DNA of 64,000 nt, from contig OY969903.1 in assembly GCA_963704405.1 (NCBI GenBank), forward strand, positions 3,968,001-4,032,000, given 5' to 3'. The DNA comes from MFD01213-c1 sp963704405. Lineage in GTDB: Bacteria > Planctomycetota > Phycisphaerae > Tepidisphaerales > Tepidisphaeraceae. Both the position numbers and the translations under genes were made by a program. Below the pieces are notes generated by a model that made no database searches, was not told the DNA's origin, and saw only the letters and a program-made list of their open reading frames with translations. Below are positions 52,514 through 61,094 of this stretch, one piece after another. The first letter of the stretch is position 1, and the number at the start of each line of letters is the position of its first letter.

Positions 52514-53671
52514 TCACGCTTGCCGGCCCTGCGGCTCTTTTGTCCCAGCCAGCGCCGCGATTCCGGGGCTGTCTTCCATGACCAGTTGCATATGCGGGAA
52601 TGGGATTTCGATTCCGGCGGCGTCGAGGGCTTTCTTCACCTTTTCGTTGTACTCGTAAGTCATCCTTCGCTCGAGCCGATCGTCATTGATCCAGAATCTC
52701 AAGAGCAGATCGACGCTGCTTTCGGCGCACTTGTTTACCACTACTTCCGGCGGCGGCTCCTTGCGGACCCGCTCGTCGCCTTCCAGTGTTTTCAGCAGCG
52801 TGGCCCTGGCCGCATCGATTGAGGCGCTATAAGCGATACCGATGGGAATGGTGATTCGGCTGAGGGGATGCGTTGTGTGATTCGCCACCTTGTTGGCGAG
52901 CATATACGTGTTGGGGAAGATGATCACTTCCCCTTCCGTATCCAGAATGCGGCAGGAGCGGAAGGTGATGCGCTGGACCGCGCCATAGGTGCTGTCGACC
53001 GTAATCCAATCATTCACCTTGAACGGCTTGTCCCAGAAAATCACGATGCCGGCGATGAAATTGGCGAGCGTTTCCTGAGCGGCGAATCCGACGGCCAAAC
53101 CGAGGATCGATACGCCCGTCAACATCGCCACGATGGGGATGCCGATCTGATTGCAGGCGATGACCAGACCGAACCCCATGATGGACCACTTGGTCAGCAT
53201 GATGAGCATATCGCGGATGCTGGGATCGACATTGGCGCGCTGCATCGCGCCGCTGAGCACACGCCGACAGGCGCGATAGATGAGCCAGAAGACGACGAGG
53301 AACAGCAATGAAACGAGCAGGCGCGGAACGAATGTCAGGGCGGCGATGATGAGTTCTTTAATCGTATCCAGCCAGAAGTCAGGCTTGAGCATCTCGTGGA
53401 GGCTGGTCGTCTGTTTTCCCTCGGCGAGTTGAAACAGCCGCGTATGGCGGAAGGCGGATAACGCGGTATCGGTTTCCTCCGGCGAAGCGGATTCATTTCG
53501 CACCACAACCTGCACGGGCTGCGTGCTCGACTGTGAAGTCGGTGAAACAACCACCGACGCCGTCGTCACCGGTTGAGTGGTCGCCGGCGGATCGGCGCTG
53601 GTGACATCAGCAAGAAGAAACAACTGGGCAACGAAAATGAGCATGAATAAATTCCTAAGAATGAATGTCAT
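52514..53671 (-). CDS. Small-conductance mechanosensitive channel (MscS family)
   Basis: A protein of 385 residues. Signal peptide (about 1-26), a periplasmic Thr/Gln/Ser-rich region (to about 100), three or four transmembrane helices, then the pore helix and beta domain: GLAVGFAAQETLANFIAGIVIF and DKPFKVNDWITVDSTYGAVQ are MscS hallmarks. It opens on membrane tension to release solutes during osmotic downshock. The presence of a cleavable signal and an N-terminal extension makes it larger than E. coli MscS (286 residues). Confidence 0.93.
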   Translation of the reverse strand: MTFILRNLFMLIFVAQLFLLADVTSADPPATTQPVTTASVVVSPTSQSSTQPVQVVVRNESASPEETDTALSAFRHTRLFQLAEGKQTTSLHEMLKPDFWLDTIKELIIAALTFVPRLLVSLLFLVVFWLIYRACRRVLSGAMQRANVDPSIRDMLIMLTKWSIMGFGLVIACNQIGIPIVAMLTGVSILGLAVGFAAQETLANFIAGIVIFWDKPFKVNDWITVDSTYGAVQRITFRSCRILDTEGEVIIFPNTYMLANKVANHTTHPLSRITIPIGIAYSASIDAARATLLKTLEGDERVRKEPPPEVVVNKCAESSVDLLLRFWINDDRLERRMTYEYNEKVKKALDAAGIEIPFPHMQLVMEDSPGIAALAGTKEPQGRQA

Positions 53672-53788
53672 CGACCACTATATTGATGCGGACAACGCAT
53701 CTGCCGCAATCGCGCCGCCTGGCGGTATGTTAGCCGCAAGTGGGCTGGGTCGCTGCGGATGGCTCAACGTTGACGGCAATATGAGGAA

Positions 53789-54256
53789 ATGAGCGTGCAG
53801 GATAAGCATTCAAAATTTCTACCGCTGATCGCCGCTTTCAAGCTGTTGAAGGCGGCGGGATTGATTGTGGTTGCCTTTGAGCTGCATCGTTTGTTGCGGG
53901 GAGATGTAGCCGCAATCGTCACGCACTGGGCACAGGCCGCCCGGGTGGATCCTCAGAATCGGATCATTCACAGATTGATCGAAAAGCTCACGGGGCTGTC
54001 GCGGAGGCGTTTAGAGGCGTTTAGCATAGGGACGCTGATTTACGCCGGACTGTTCGGCACGGAAGGGATAGGCCTGCTGCTGAAAAAACGGTGGGCGGAG
54101 TATCTGACGATTGTCAGCACCATGCTGTTTTTGCCGGTGGAGGTATGGGAACTTGTACGACACGCCACCGTGTTGAAGGTTGTTGTGCTGGTATTGAACA
54201 TTCTGATCGTGATTTACCTGATCGTGGCGGTGCGGAAGGGGCGGAGACGATCGTGA
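53789..54256 (+). CDS. DUF2127 family membrane protein
   Basis: A protein of 155 residues with four transmembrane helices. It starts with the typical LIAAFKLLKAAGLIVVA helix, has GTLIYAGLFGTEGIGLLL and KRWAEYLTIVSTMLFLPVEVWEL in the middle and ends with a basic tail, the pattern of DUF2127. Function unknown. GGAA precedes the ATG; the gene is divergent from mscS. Confidence 0.85.
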   Translation: MSVQDKHSKFLPLIAAFKLLKAAGLIVVAFELHRLLRGDVAAIVTHWAQAARVDPQNRIIHRLIEKLTGLSRRRLEAFSIGTLIYAGLFGTEGIGLLLKKRWAEYLTIVSTMLFLPVEVWELVRHATVLKVVVLVLNILIVIYLIVAVRKGRRRS

Positions 54257-54320
54257 AGCGAGAGTGACGAACCGTGCGCGCGGTAAAAACATCTGCCCTT
54301 CGCAAACTCAGTGCGGCGCA

Positions 54321-55060
54321 TCACATCAAAAGCTTCTTGTGGCTGATACGGACTGGTGAAGGGGAAGATTCCGGAACTTCCGGCCCGTTTGCTTCAGAAG
54401 AGGCGGCCGGTTTTGTGCGGGCGAAGATCGCGCTCAGCACGATGTGCGTTGGAATATAAACGCACAGCGGATAGAGCAGCGCCATTAGGCCAACGTAAAG
54501 CGCGGAGGGCATCCACGTTTGGGCGCATCATCGCTCGGGCCGTATACCCAGTTGATGTTGATCGCTTCGTGGAGGTCAGTCGCGGGCGGCGCGTGGCTGA
54601 TGAGCCGGCAAATGGGCAGAAGCAAAACGATCATGCAGGATTGCACCATCACCGCGCGGCGATCATATCCCAATCTCGCCAGCATCCACACCAGCAGCAG
54701 CGGCAGCCAGATATGAAATCCCGAGACAATGCGAACGCGCCTGGGGACGTGCCGGTCAAACATGTAACCGGCGAAACCGAAGATGTAATGGTGCAGCGCA
54801 ATGCGGGCCGCCAGGTCGATGATCCATAAACCCATCGGAAGCAGCACTGCGATGGCGGCAACGCTCGCCAACAGCCGATTTTCCAGCCAGATCGCTACGA
54901 GCGTCATGATGACTGCGATATCACAAACCCAGAGGAAATTCAGCGGACCGTAAGTCTGCCAGTTCACCCAGACATGCGCCATGACGAATACGGAATATGG
55001 AAGCTTGATGGCAAGTGGGATCGAGCGGTGACGTAAATGAATGGATTTCCCCTGCAACAT
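54321..55060 (-). pseudogene. Multi-pass membrane protein, paralogue 2, frameshifted
   Basis: Same family as 51708-52418: IPLAIKLPYSVFVMAHVWV, YGPLNFLWVCDIAVIMTL, LGYDRRAV, NINWVYGPSDDAPK. After DDAPK the frame is lost near 54515-54520; the next frame gives WMPSALYVGLMALLYPLCVY, then IPTHIVLSAIF, matching the paralogue's C terminus. Loss of one A from an A run (AAAA to AAA) explains it. The start at 55060 (MLQGKSIHLRHRSIPLAIK) is preferred over a GTG at 55096. Confidence 0.8.
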
Positions 55061-55120
55061 GATCTTCCCGTTGTCGTCACTCAAGCGGCGGCCCACCGGA
55101 TGAGAGACTGCAAGTATGCG

Positions 55121-55735
55121 TCATAAGCGGAGGTATGGACGCATATCGAGAAAAATTTGCCAGTCGAGCGTGGAGATCGAGTTCGGCGCGTACGAATTGG
55201 AATGCGAATGCGGAATATAGCGATTGGAAGGACACTCCATTATCGGGCGGATGCTATCCCCATCAGCGCTAAAGATAAATGGGGATTGCGGGGTCAAGGC
55301 GGACGCCTCATCAGATTTCTCATCTCCGGGACGCGAGGCGCCCAGATATTGGTGGGCAACGACAATTGCCGGCACGTCTGGCGTCTGTGGTTCAGCCCAC
55401 ATCCGAAACCACCGCTGTTCCACCGGCGAGTGGCAGGGATAAATCAGCGTGAATTTATCCCGGCTGGATTGCATCAGTCCAAGCAGTCCCATCGTGGCGT
55501 GACTCGCGTAAGGATCTCCCGCTTCGACTGCCGGCTGACAGGCCGTGAGGTAGCTGATGCCAAGGAATTCATACCCCTTTTGAAGCCCGTTGGATTCGCC
55601 AAAGCGTTGCCACGCGTCATTCACGGCCAGAATATCGCCATCAAGGCTGATTAAGGCGATGTGGGCGGGATGATCGGCGAAGAGGCCATGAAAGACCTTT
55701 TGCACTTGTCCAAGATTAAACGGCTTCTGAAACAT
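55121..55735 (-). CDS. PAS-domain protein
   Basis: A protein of 204 residues. A PAS fold fits residues about 18-135: IALISLDGDILAVNDAWQRF, then GISYLTACQ, then a later strand block FTLIYPCHSPVEQRWFRMWA. The RWFRMWAEP stretch is a common end of PAS/PAC sensors. The C-terminal 60 residues are low complexity and hold no output domain. It may act as a small sensor or signalling partner; ligand unknown. Confidence 0.75.
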   Translation of the reverse strand: MFQKPFNLGQVQKVFHGLFADHPAHIALISLDGDILAVNDAWQRFGESNGLQKGYEFLGISYLTACQPAVEAGDPYASHATMGLLGLMQSSRDKFTLIYPCHSPVEQRWFRMWAEPQTPDVPAIVVAHQYLGASRPGDEKSDEASALTPQSPFIFSADGDSIRPIMECPSNRYIPHSHSNSYAPNSISTLDWQIFLDMRPYLRL

Positions 55736-55877
55736 TTAACTATTAATATATGTTAAATAATAAACATAACCCCCGCCATCGTGCGGTTGATGGAGGATTC
55801 ATCTCTCACGCGACTGGAGGTGCATTGCCGATAATATCCAAGCTCCTGACGAAAAACGACAATGCCGAGGACAAAGC

Positions 55878-56618
55878 ATGAATTGTGTCGCACATGAGAT
55901 TTCGATCGCCGATTTGTACAAGGACTTTCCGGTCAACAAAACGCCGAGCGGGCACACATATATCAATGTGATGGACGACTACATCGCGTATCTGTCGTTT
56001 GTGAACGCGGGAATGCTGAACAAGGGAAACCTGCTCTGCTTCGATTATGCGATTCGAAATCTGCCTTCCAACAATCCGATCATCGAGATCGGCTCGTTCT
56101 GCGGATTGTCAACCAACCTTCTGGCCTACTTTAAGCAGCGGCATGGCGCGACCAATCCCATCTTTAATTGCGATCGGTGGGAGTTCGAAGGAGCGGCCGG
56201 AAACGTCGGTGAATCCAGCATTTCGCACGACCAATACCGGACCTTTGCGCGGGATAGCTATCTTCGCAATGTGAAAATGTTCAGCCGCGAAGAGCTGCCG
56301 CATACTGTGGAAAAGCTTTCGGAAGACTTCTTTGCGGCGTGGGCTGCGGAGTCGGTTACTACCGACGTTTTCGGTCGCCCGGCGCACCTTGGGGGGCCCA
56401 TCTCATTTTGTTATATCGATGGGAATCATTCGTACGACTGCGCCAAAAGCGATTTTCAAAACACCGACCGGTTTCTCGAACCAGGCGGGTTCATACTATT
56501 TGACGACTCGGCGGATGGATCTCAGTGGGAGGTCTGCCGCGTCATTGAAGAAGTGAAACAATTGAAGAATTATCGCATGGTGACAAAGAATCCAAACTAT
56601 CTGTTTCAGAAGATGTAA
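55878..56618 (+). CDS. Class I SAM-dependent methyltransferase-like protein
   Basis: A protein of 246 residues. The SAM-binding glycine-rich strand is NPIIEIGSFCGLSTNLLAYF (about residue 65), and the later FCYIDGNHSYDCAKSDF followed by GGFILFDDSADGSQW matches Methyltransf_24-type enzymes (the IDGxHxYxxxxxD motif). Substrate unknown; related enzymes act on sugars or cephalosporin-like compounds. Isolated gene. Confidence 0.8.
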   Translation: MNCVAHEISIADLYKDFPVNKTPSGHTYINVMDDYIAYLSFVNAGMLNKGNLLCFDYAIRNLPSNNPIIEIGSFCGLSTNLLAYFKQRHGATNPIFNCDRWEFEGAAGNVGESSISHDQYRTFARDSYLRNVKMFSREELPHTVEKLSEDFFAAWAAESVTTDVFGRPAHLGGPISFCYIDGNHSYDCAKSDFQNTDRFLEPGGFILFDDSADGSQWEVCRVIEEVKQLKNYRMVTKNPNYLFQKM

Positions 56619-56778
56619 GAGCCTCTAAAGCATTGTTCTCGCTATATCATTTCGCCCCCCGCCTCTATATTCCTATGACAATCTGGCCTTGCCCCGTCGC
56701 GTTCGCTAGAGAATTTGTCTGGGTCTTGCCCTGATTTGCTCCAAATATCCTCGACTTTTGAAATGGGCTGAGGCTGGT

Positions 56779-57006
56779 ATGCGATATGCATTACAGTCAA
56801 TTATGAAACCAATCACTGCTCTCGCACTCGGGACTCTGTTGTTCAGCAGCGCTTTTGTTGGCGGTTGCGCCAAGGAAACGTCGCACACGGAGTCGGATCA
56901 GAAGAACTGGCTGGATAACGGCCACACCAAGCAGGAGACAACGACGTACCAGAACCCGGACGGGACCTCGAGCACCGAAAGCTCCAAGACCCGCACCGCT
57001 CAGTAA
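56779..57006 (+). CDS. Small lipoprotein
   Basis: A protein of 75 residues with a signal peptide ending in the lipobox FVGGC; the mature part is about 46 residues of Thr, Ser, Lys, Glu and Gln (QKNWLDNGHTKQETTTYQNP). ATG at 56779 has GAGG upstream; ATG at 56803 (MKPITALALG) is also possible. A hairpin with a T-run follows at 57031. Function unknown. Confidence 0.65.
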   Translation: MRYALQSIMKPITALALGTLLFSSAFVGGCAKETSHTESDQKNWLDNGHTKQETTTYQNPDGTSSTESSKTRTAQ

Positions 57007-57030
57007 CGTCTGACCTGGAACACGAAACAG

Positions 57031-57062
57031 CCATGCATGGCAATTTTTTTCGCCGTGCATGG
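57031..57062 (+). terminator. Probable terminator
   Basis: CCATGCATGGC followed by AATTTTTTT; also pairs with GCCGTGCATGG beyond the T-run. Fits the end of the lipoprotein gene. Confidence 0.55.
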
Positions 57063-57177
57063 TTTCTGAACAGCCTGCCGACTACGCGTCCCGTCGCGGT
57101 GTCGCCAGGCTTTTTTCATTTGTGAGAATGCCTGCATGGCACTTCGCCGGATATGTCGCTCTGTATGCGGGCGTTCA

Positions 57178-57492
57178 TCATTCCGTATCCTTTTCCGCCT
57201 TCTCTCCTAGTTCGACGATGTCTCCATCGTGGAAGAGGATTTCTTTCAGGATGTCTCGCCATTCGGTTTTGGTGCGGAGCAGGAATTCGAGGTCCATGCC
57301 GAAGTGTTTGAACTCTTCTTTCTGAGCGTTGCGCATGATGGCTTTGGCCTGTTTGTTTTTCTCCACGGACATGCGCTGCTCATACCAGTCGATCGCCTGG
57401 GCCTCTTCGATCAGGGAGAGGATCATTCGTGCGAAGGTGCGGGTTTCCTGGGAGAGTTCGTCGGGCGGTTCATGATATTGGTCAAAGCCCAT
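57178..57492 (-). CDS. Encapsulated-ferritin-like protein (EncFtn family)
   Basis: A protein of 104 residues. It starts with the EncFtn signature YHEPPDELSQETRTFARMI and keeps the ferroxidase ligands expected by alignment in my head: E30, W36-Y37, E60 and H63 (QKEEFKH). EncFtn proteins form a decameric ring that oxidises iron inside encapsulin shells. The ATG at 57492 has AAGGA upstream. No encapsulin shell gene lies in the window, and no clear encapsulin targeting peptide is visible at the C terminus (ends EKAEKDTE). Confidence 0.82.
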   Translation of the reverse strand: MGFDQYHEPPDELSQETRTFARMILSLIEEAQAIDWYEQRMSVEKNKQAKAIMRNAQKEEFKHFGMDLEFLLRTKTEWRDILKEILFHDGDIVELGEKAEKDTE

Positions 57493-57606
57493 TGAGTGTT
57501 CCTTGGAGAGAGTCTTTGGATCAGGCCACGGAACAGCATAATCGTGGGGGCGTTGCTGGCGGAACGGGGAATCGAGCAGCGGCTTGATGGGTCCTGCAAA
57601 GCTAAA

Positions 57607-57752
57607 AGCTCCTAACAAAACAGGAGGAAAATGAACGCAGAGTCGCGGAGGCCGCGGAGGTAAAACGCGGAGAAAACAAGGAAAAACATAGCCCTCTCTG
57701 TTCTACCTCCGCGGCCTCCGTGACTCTGCGTTCATCCATTCTGTTAGGAGAT
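57607..57752. repeat. Palindromic interspersed repeat, family 1, copy B
   Basis: Nearly identical to 15744-15890, same ends (AGCTCCTAACA and TGTTAGGAG) and inner palindrome. It lies upstream of the EncFtn-like gene. The rest of 57493-57891 holds no gene. Confidence 0.85.
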
Positions 57753-57891
57753 CTAATGCATTTCAGCGCAAGACCGCGCGATCTTTGGACAAAAAACTCC
57801 GCTTTTTTGATTAAACTTTAGATGTGCATGCGCAGGCGTGCTTTAATCATGGACGGGGATGGACTTGATATCTTTTTCAATCTGCCATTTG

Positions 57892-58554
57892 TTATTTCAG
57901 AATAAAGACCTTCAATAAGACCGGCCCGTGTACTCCGACGACCAGCGTGAGCTCAATATCGGCGGTGCGAGAGGGGCCGGTGACGATCGAAATGTTGCTG
58001 GCAACATCTCCGGCGAGCGCTTCCTGATTCAGCTTCTGGAAGAGGTCTACTAAATCCGGCAGGAAGTTTTTGGGTTCCAGAATTGCGACATGAATAGGCG
58101 GAACGAGGGAAAGGGCGCGGCCATGTTCGGGGACGCCGCGGATTACGAGGCTTCCGGTTTCGGCGACGGCGGCATAGACGTCGGTGACGCTGGCGTCGTA
58201 ATCGTACAATGGGTTGAGCGTCAGTTCGGGCCAGTGCTTTGCGGCTAAGCCAGCCGCCTGGAGGGCATTTGGAATGCCGATTTTTTGAAGAAAGAGAGAA
58301 ATGGGGAGTGCGATTTTTTTAGCGTTTTGCTGATTCAGGAACGCGATCAGCTTTTCCGGTAACTCTTCGACATAGACCAGTTCCGGACACATTCCGTTAT
58401 CGGTGGCGGCTTTGGCGAAGAGTTCAGGGAGACCGAAATCGCTATGCACGAGGCGCGTGATCGGTTCGTCGATCTGCGGGGGAATCGGCGCGGAATGAAG
58501 CTGTTCAGTTCGGCCAAGGGCTGAGCGGATTTTCTGGATGAATGGGTGGGGCAT
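57892..58554 (-). CDS. LUD domain protein (LutC-like)
   Basis: A protein of 220 residues. LutC is part of the LutABC lactate oxidation complex. Visible: FIQKIRSALGR at the N terminus, ASVTDVYAAVAETGSLV in the middle, and the hallmark GPSRTADIELTLVVGVHGP near the end. No lutA or lutB gene is adjacent, so this is an orphan LUD protein or the partner genes are elsewhere. ATG at 58554 fits the family start; an ATG at 58584 is also in frame. Confidence 0.87.
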   Translation of the reverse strand: MPHPFIQKIRSALGRTEQLHSAPIPPQIDEPITRLVHSDFGLPELFAKAATDNGMCPELVYVEELPEKLIAFLNQQNAKKIALPISLFLQKIGIPNALQAAGLAAKHWPELTLNPLYDYDASVTDVYAAVAETGSLVIRGVPEHGRALSLVPPIHVAILEPKNFLPDLVDLFQKLNQEALAGDVASNISIVTGPSRTADIELTLVVGVHGPVLLKVFILK

Positions 58555-58656
58555 TTGAGGATCACAAAGGGTAGCTAGCCGCATGCAGATACAAATTGAT
58601 AATGGTCCTTTTTAAGAAGCATACTAAGCGGCCTACTAAATCCAGCCCGCCGGGGG

Positions 58657-59589
58657 TTATTTATTCGGTTTGACGGCGGGAATGGATGATCGACTTTTCA
58701 GATGCCGGATCAATGCCCGGGCGTTCTTAATGGCGTAGCCTTCGCGGTCATTGTTGAAGTATGCCCAGACGCGCTTTGCGCCGCTGGAGCGGATGCGCTC
58801 CGCCCAGATCGCCAACTCGGCTTGGGTGTAGTCGTGGCGATACCATCTTTTGGTGCCATGAAAACGAATGTAGATGTCATCGGCAGTGGTAATCAATTCA
58901 TCCGGCAGGCGCGGGCCGCTACAGGAACAGAAGATGGTCCCCGTTTTCCGAAATGCGGCGTAGACCCGCTCGTTCCACCAACTGCGGTGGCGAAACTCGA
59001 CGACGTTTCTATGGGCGGTATCAAGCTGACCCAGGATGCGCTTCAGGCGTGCGGGCGTGTAATGAAAACTGGGAGGCAACTGGAAAAGAAAGCAGCCCAT
59101 CTGCGGGCCAAGCAGGTCAGCGATAAACGTAAAATCGGCAACAAGCGTTTTGGTTCCCTTAAAGCGTTTAACGTGGGTGATCAGCTCGCAGACTTTGACG
59201 GTGTAAATGAAGGAAGGACGACGAGCCTGCCGAAGCCAGGTGTTGACCGTAGCGACAGTCGGCCAGGAATAGAACGGCGCGTTGAGCTCCACCGTTTTGA
59301 AGCAGCCGGCATAGTGATCGAACCATCGGTTGCCGGGAATATCAGGGGGATAAAATAAACCGCGCCAGTGCCAGTAATACCAACCGGAACAGCCAACGAA
59401 TATTTCCGGGGAGGTTGTTCTGGATTTGAGCTGCTTCCGCAGAGCAGGTTTGTGGTCTGCCCGTTCATATGCCAACCGCGCCCGGTGCATGATTTGGGCG
59501 CGGCCAATGTTGGCTTCTCTTTGTTTGGCGCGTTGCGCTTCACGGCGGGCGCGCCGGGCGAGAATTGCTTCCTGGACTGCCTCTTCCAC
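58657..59589 (-). CDS. DUF72 family protein
   Basis: A protein of 310 residues. After an N-terminal charged helix (about 1-60), a TIM-barrel-like DUF72 domain starts with FVGCSGWYYWHWRGLFYP and continues with FKTVELNAPFYSWP, GCFLFQLPPSF, VVEFRHRSWW and the end motif VWAYFNNDREGYAIKNA. Function unknown. GTG start; the N-terminal helix is Arg/Ala rich and may be longer than the real protein. Confidence 0.93.
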   Translation of the reverse strand: MEEAVQEAILARRARREAQRAKQREANIGRAQIMHRARLAYERADHKPALRKQLKSRTTSPEIFVGCSGWYYWHWRGLFYPPDIPGNRWFDHYAGCFKTVELNAPFYSWPTVATVNTWLRQARRPSFIYTVKVCELITHVKRFKGTKTLVADFTFIADLLGPQMGCFLFQLPPSFHYTPARLKRILGQLDTAHRNVVEFRHRSWWNERVYAAFRKTGTIFCSCSGPRLPDELITTADDIYIRFHGTKRWYRHDYTQAELAIWAERIRSSGAKRVWAYFNNDREGYAIKNARALIRHLKSRSSIPAVKPNK

Positions 59590-59643
59590 TCTCTGAATAT
59601 TAACATGGATACGTAATCGGGGGAGCGTCCAACATTTGCCGGA

Positions 59644-60186
59644 TCAGTTCACGGAAGGATCTTCGGGAATGCGGTTTGGGTCGATCCATTTGCTGAGATT
59701 GGCCTCGGTGCTGAGGCGGTTCCATAGATTTTCGGGCGGTGAGAAGAGCCGATCCTTGGAGGCAGGGGTAAGCAGCCACGAGTCGGTTTCAAGCTCGGAT
59801 TCGAGTTGGCCGGGGCTCCAGCCGGCGTAACCGACGAAGAACTTCATTTCGGAGACCGGATTTTCGAAAAGTTCTTCAACATGTTCTTTGGTGGTGGTGA
59901 AGTAGAGGCCGGGAAAGACTTCGGCTTCGCCGCTGGGTTTGTCGGTGTGGACGACCATGAGCATGGCCTCGCACGGGCCGCCGTGGTGAAGCACACCACC
60001 AACTTCGCAGCCGGTGCCGAGCACCTGTTCGCAGGCCTGCTGGACGGTGACATCGAGCGGGCGGTTGACGATCACGCCGAGCGCGCCGTTGTCATCATGC
60101 TGAACCAGCAGCACGACGGTGCGGGCGAAGTTGGGATCAGCCAACTTGGGGGAGGCGATGAGAAATTTTCCTTTGAGCGAGGTCAT
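59644..60186 (-). CDS. algH: YqgE/AlgH family protein
   Basis: A protein of 180 residues of the UPF0301 family. Visible: LKGKFLIASPKLADPNFARTV, DDNGALGVIVNRPLD, a HHGGPC block, and GYAGWSPGQLESEL, all standard. The fold is known from structures but the role is not settled; AlgH influences alginate and virulence regulation in Pseudomonas. ATG at 60186; a family 2 repeat lies directly upstream. Confidence 0.95.
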   Translation of the reverse strand: MTSLKGKFLIASPKLADPNFARTVVLLVQHDDNGALGVIVNRPLDVTVQQACEQVLGTGCEVGGVLHHGGPCEAMLMVVHTDKPSGEAEVFPGLYFTTTKEHVEELFENPVSEMKFFVGYAGWSPGQLESELETDSWLLTPASKDRLFSPPENLWNRLSTEANLSKWIDPNRIPEDPSVN

Positions 60187-60197
60187 GGTGACATTAC

Positions 60198-60263
60198 AGA
60201 GCCTCTAACACGGTCTCGCGCGGTCGCTGCTGGCGGCATCGACGTGCAGGAGGTTGGGTCAGA
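60198..60263. repeat. Palindromic interspersed repeat, family 2, copy B (short)
   Basis: AGAGCCTCTAACACGGTCTC (60198-60217) and GCGCGGTCGCTGCTGGCGGC match the right end of the repeat at 30179-30343 read on the other strand; GAGGTTGGGTCAGA closes it. The middle is shorter. Confidence 0.65.
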
Positions 60264-60376
60264 CATCCTCTATAACTGTATGGCCGCGGGTGCGGCTGGA
60301 AAAGGGGAGAAGTTGGTTTATTCGAATCAGGTTCCGCCATTGCAGAAGAGGGGGTGGGGATGCGACAAGAGGAAAG

Positions 60377-61069
60377 ATGAGCGAGCTTAAAGGCAACGAG
60401 AATGCAGAGCAAAAGCCGCCTGGGCGCGACGACCCGGAATCACGGTGGCCGGCGGTCATCGCGGTATTGGCTGTGGGATTGTTGTATCTGGCGCTGCCCA
60501 AGTCGTTATCGGCGGGGCCGCGCTGGTTGGCGACAACTGTGGTCTTTGTGCTAGTCATCATTTCCATGGTGACGCATCATCGGGAGAATATTCGGGCGAA
60601 TCATTTTGTGGGACATCTGCTCAGCGGCGTGCTCACGCTTTTTCTGGTTTGGTCGCTGGTGCTGCTGGTGCGGGCATTGCCAGTGCATGCGGAACGACCT
60701 GTGCAATTGTTGAAGTCGGCACTTGCCCTTTGGGTGACGAATGTGATTGTGTTCGCGTTGTGGTATTGGCGACTGGACGCCGGGGGGCCAAATGGGCGCG
60801 ATCAGCGAATGGGGCATGAATCCGGGGCGTTTTTGTTCCCGCAGATGACGGCTGAGGGCCGAGAGGCATGGGAGCAATCGGGGGAAGGAGGGATGTGGTC
60901 GCCGAATTTTGTGGATTATTTATTTCTGGCATTCAACACGAGCACAGCTTTTTCACCGACGGATTCCCCGGTGCTGAGCCGATGGGCAAAAGTGCTGACT
61001 ATGGCGCAGTCGAGTATTTCATTGACGGTGGTGGTGATTTTGGCGGGCCGAGCGGTGAATATTATGTAA
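60377..61069 (+). CDS. DUF1345-like membrane protein
   Basis: A protein of 230 residues with five to six transmembrane helices. The C-terminal motif FVDYLFLAFNTSTAFSPTDS, then ...AQSSISLTVVVILAGRAVNIM, matches DUF1345-type proteins; function unknown. AGAGGAAAG precedes the ATG. A longer frame from 60254 exists but runs through the repeat region. Confidence 0.75.
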   Translation: MSELKGNENAEQKPPGRDDPESRWPAVIAVLAVGLLYLALPKSLSAGPRWLATTVVFVLVIISMVTHHRENIRANHFVGHLLSGVLTLFLVWSLVLLVRALPVHAERPVQLLKSALALWVTNVIVFALWYWRLDAGGPNGRDQRMGHESGAFLFPQMTAEGREAWEQSGEGGMWSPNFVDYLFLAFNTSTAFSPTDSPVLSRWAKVLTMAQSSISLTVVVILAGRAVNIM

Positions 61070-61094
61070 GCCGGGGGCCAACAGGAATTCGCTG

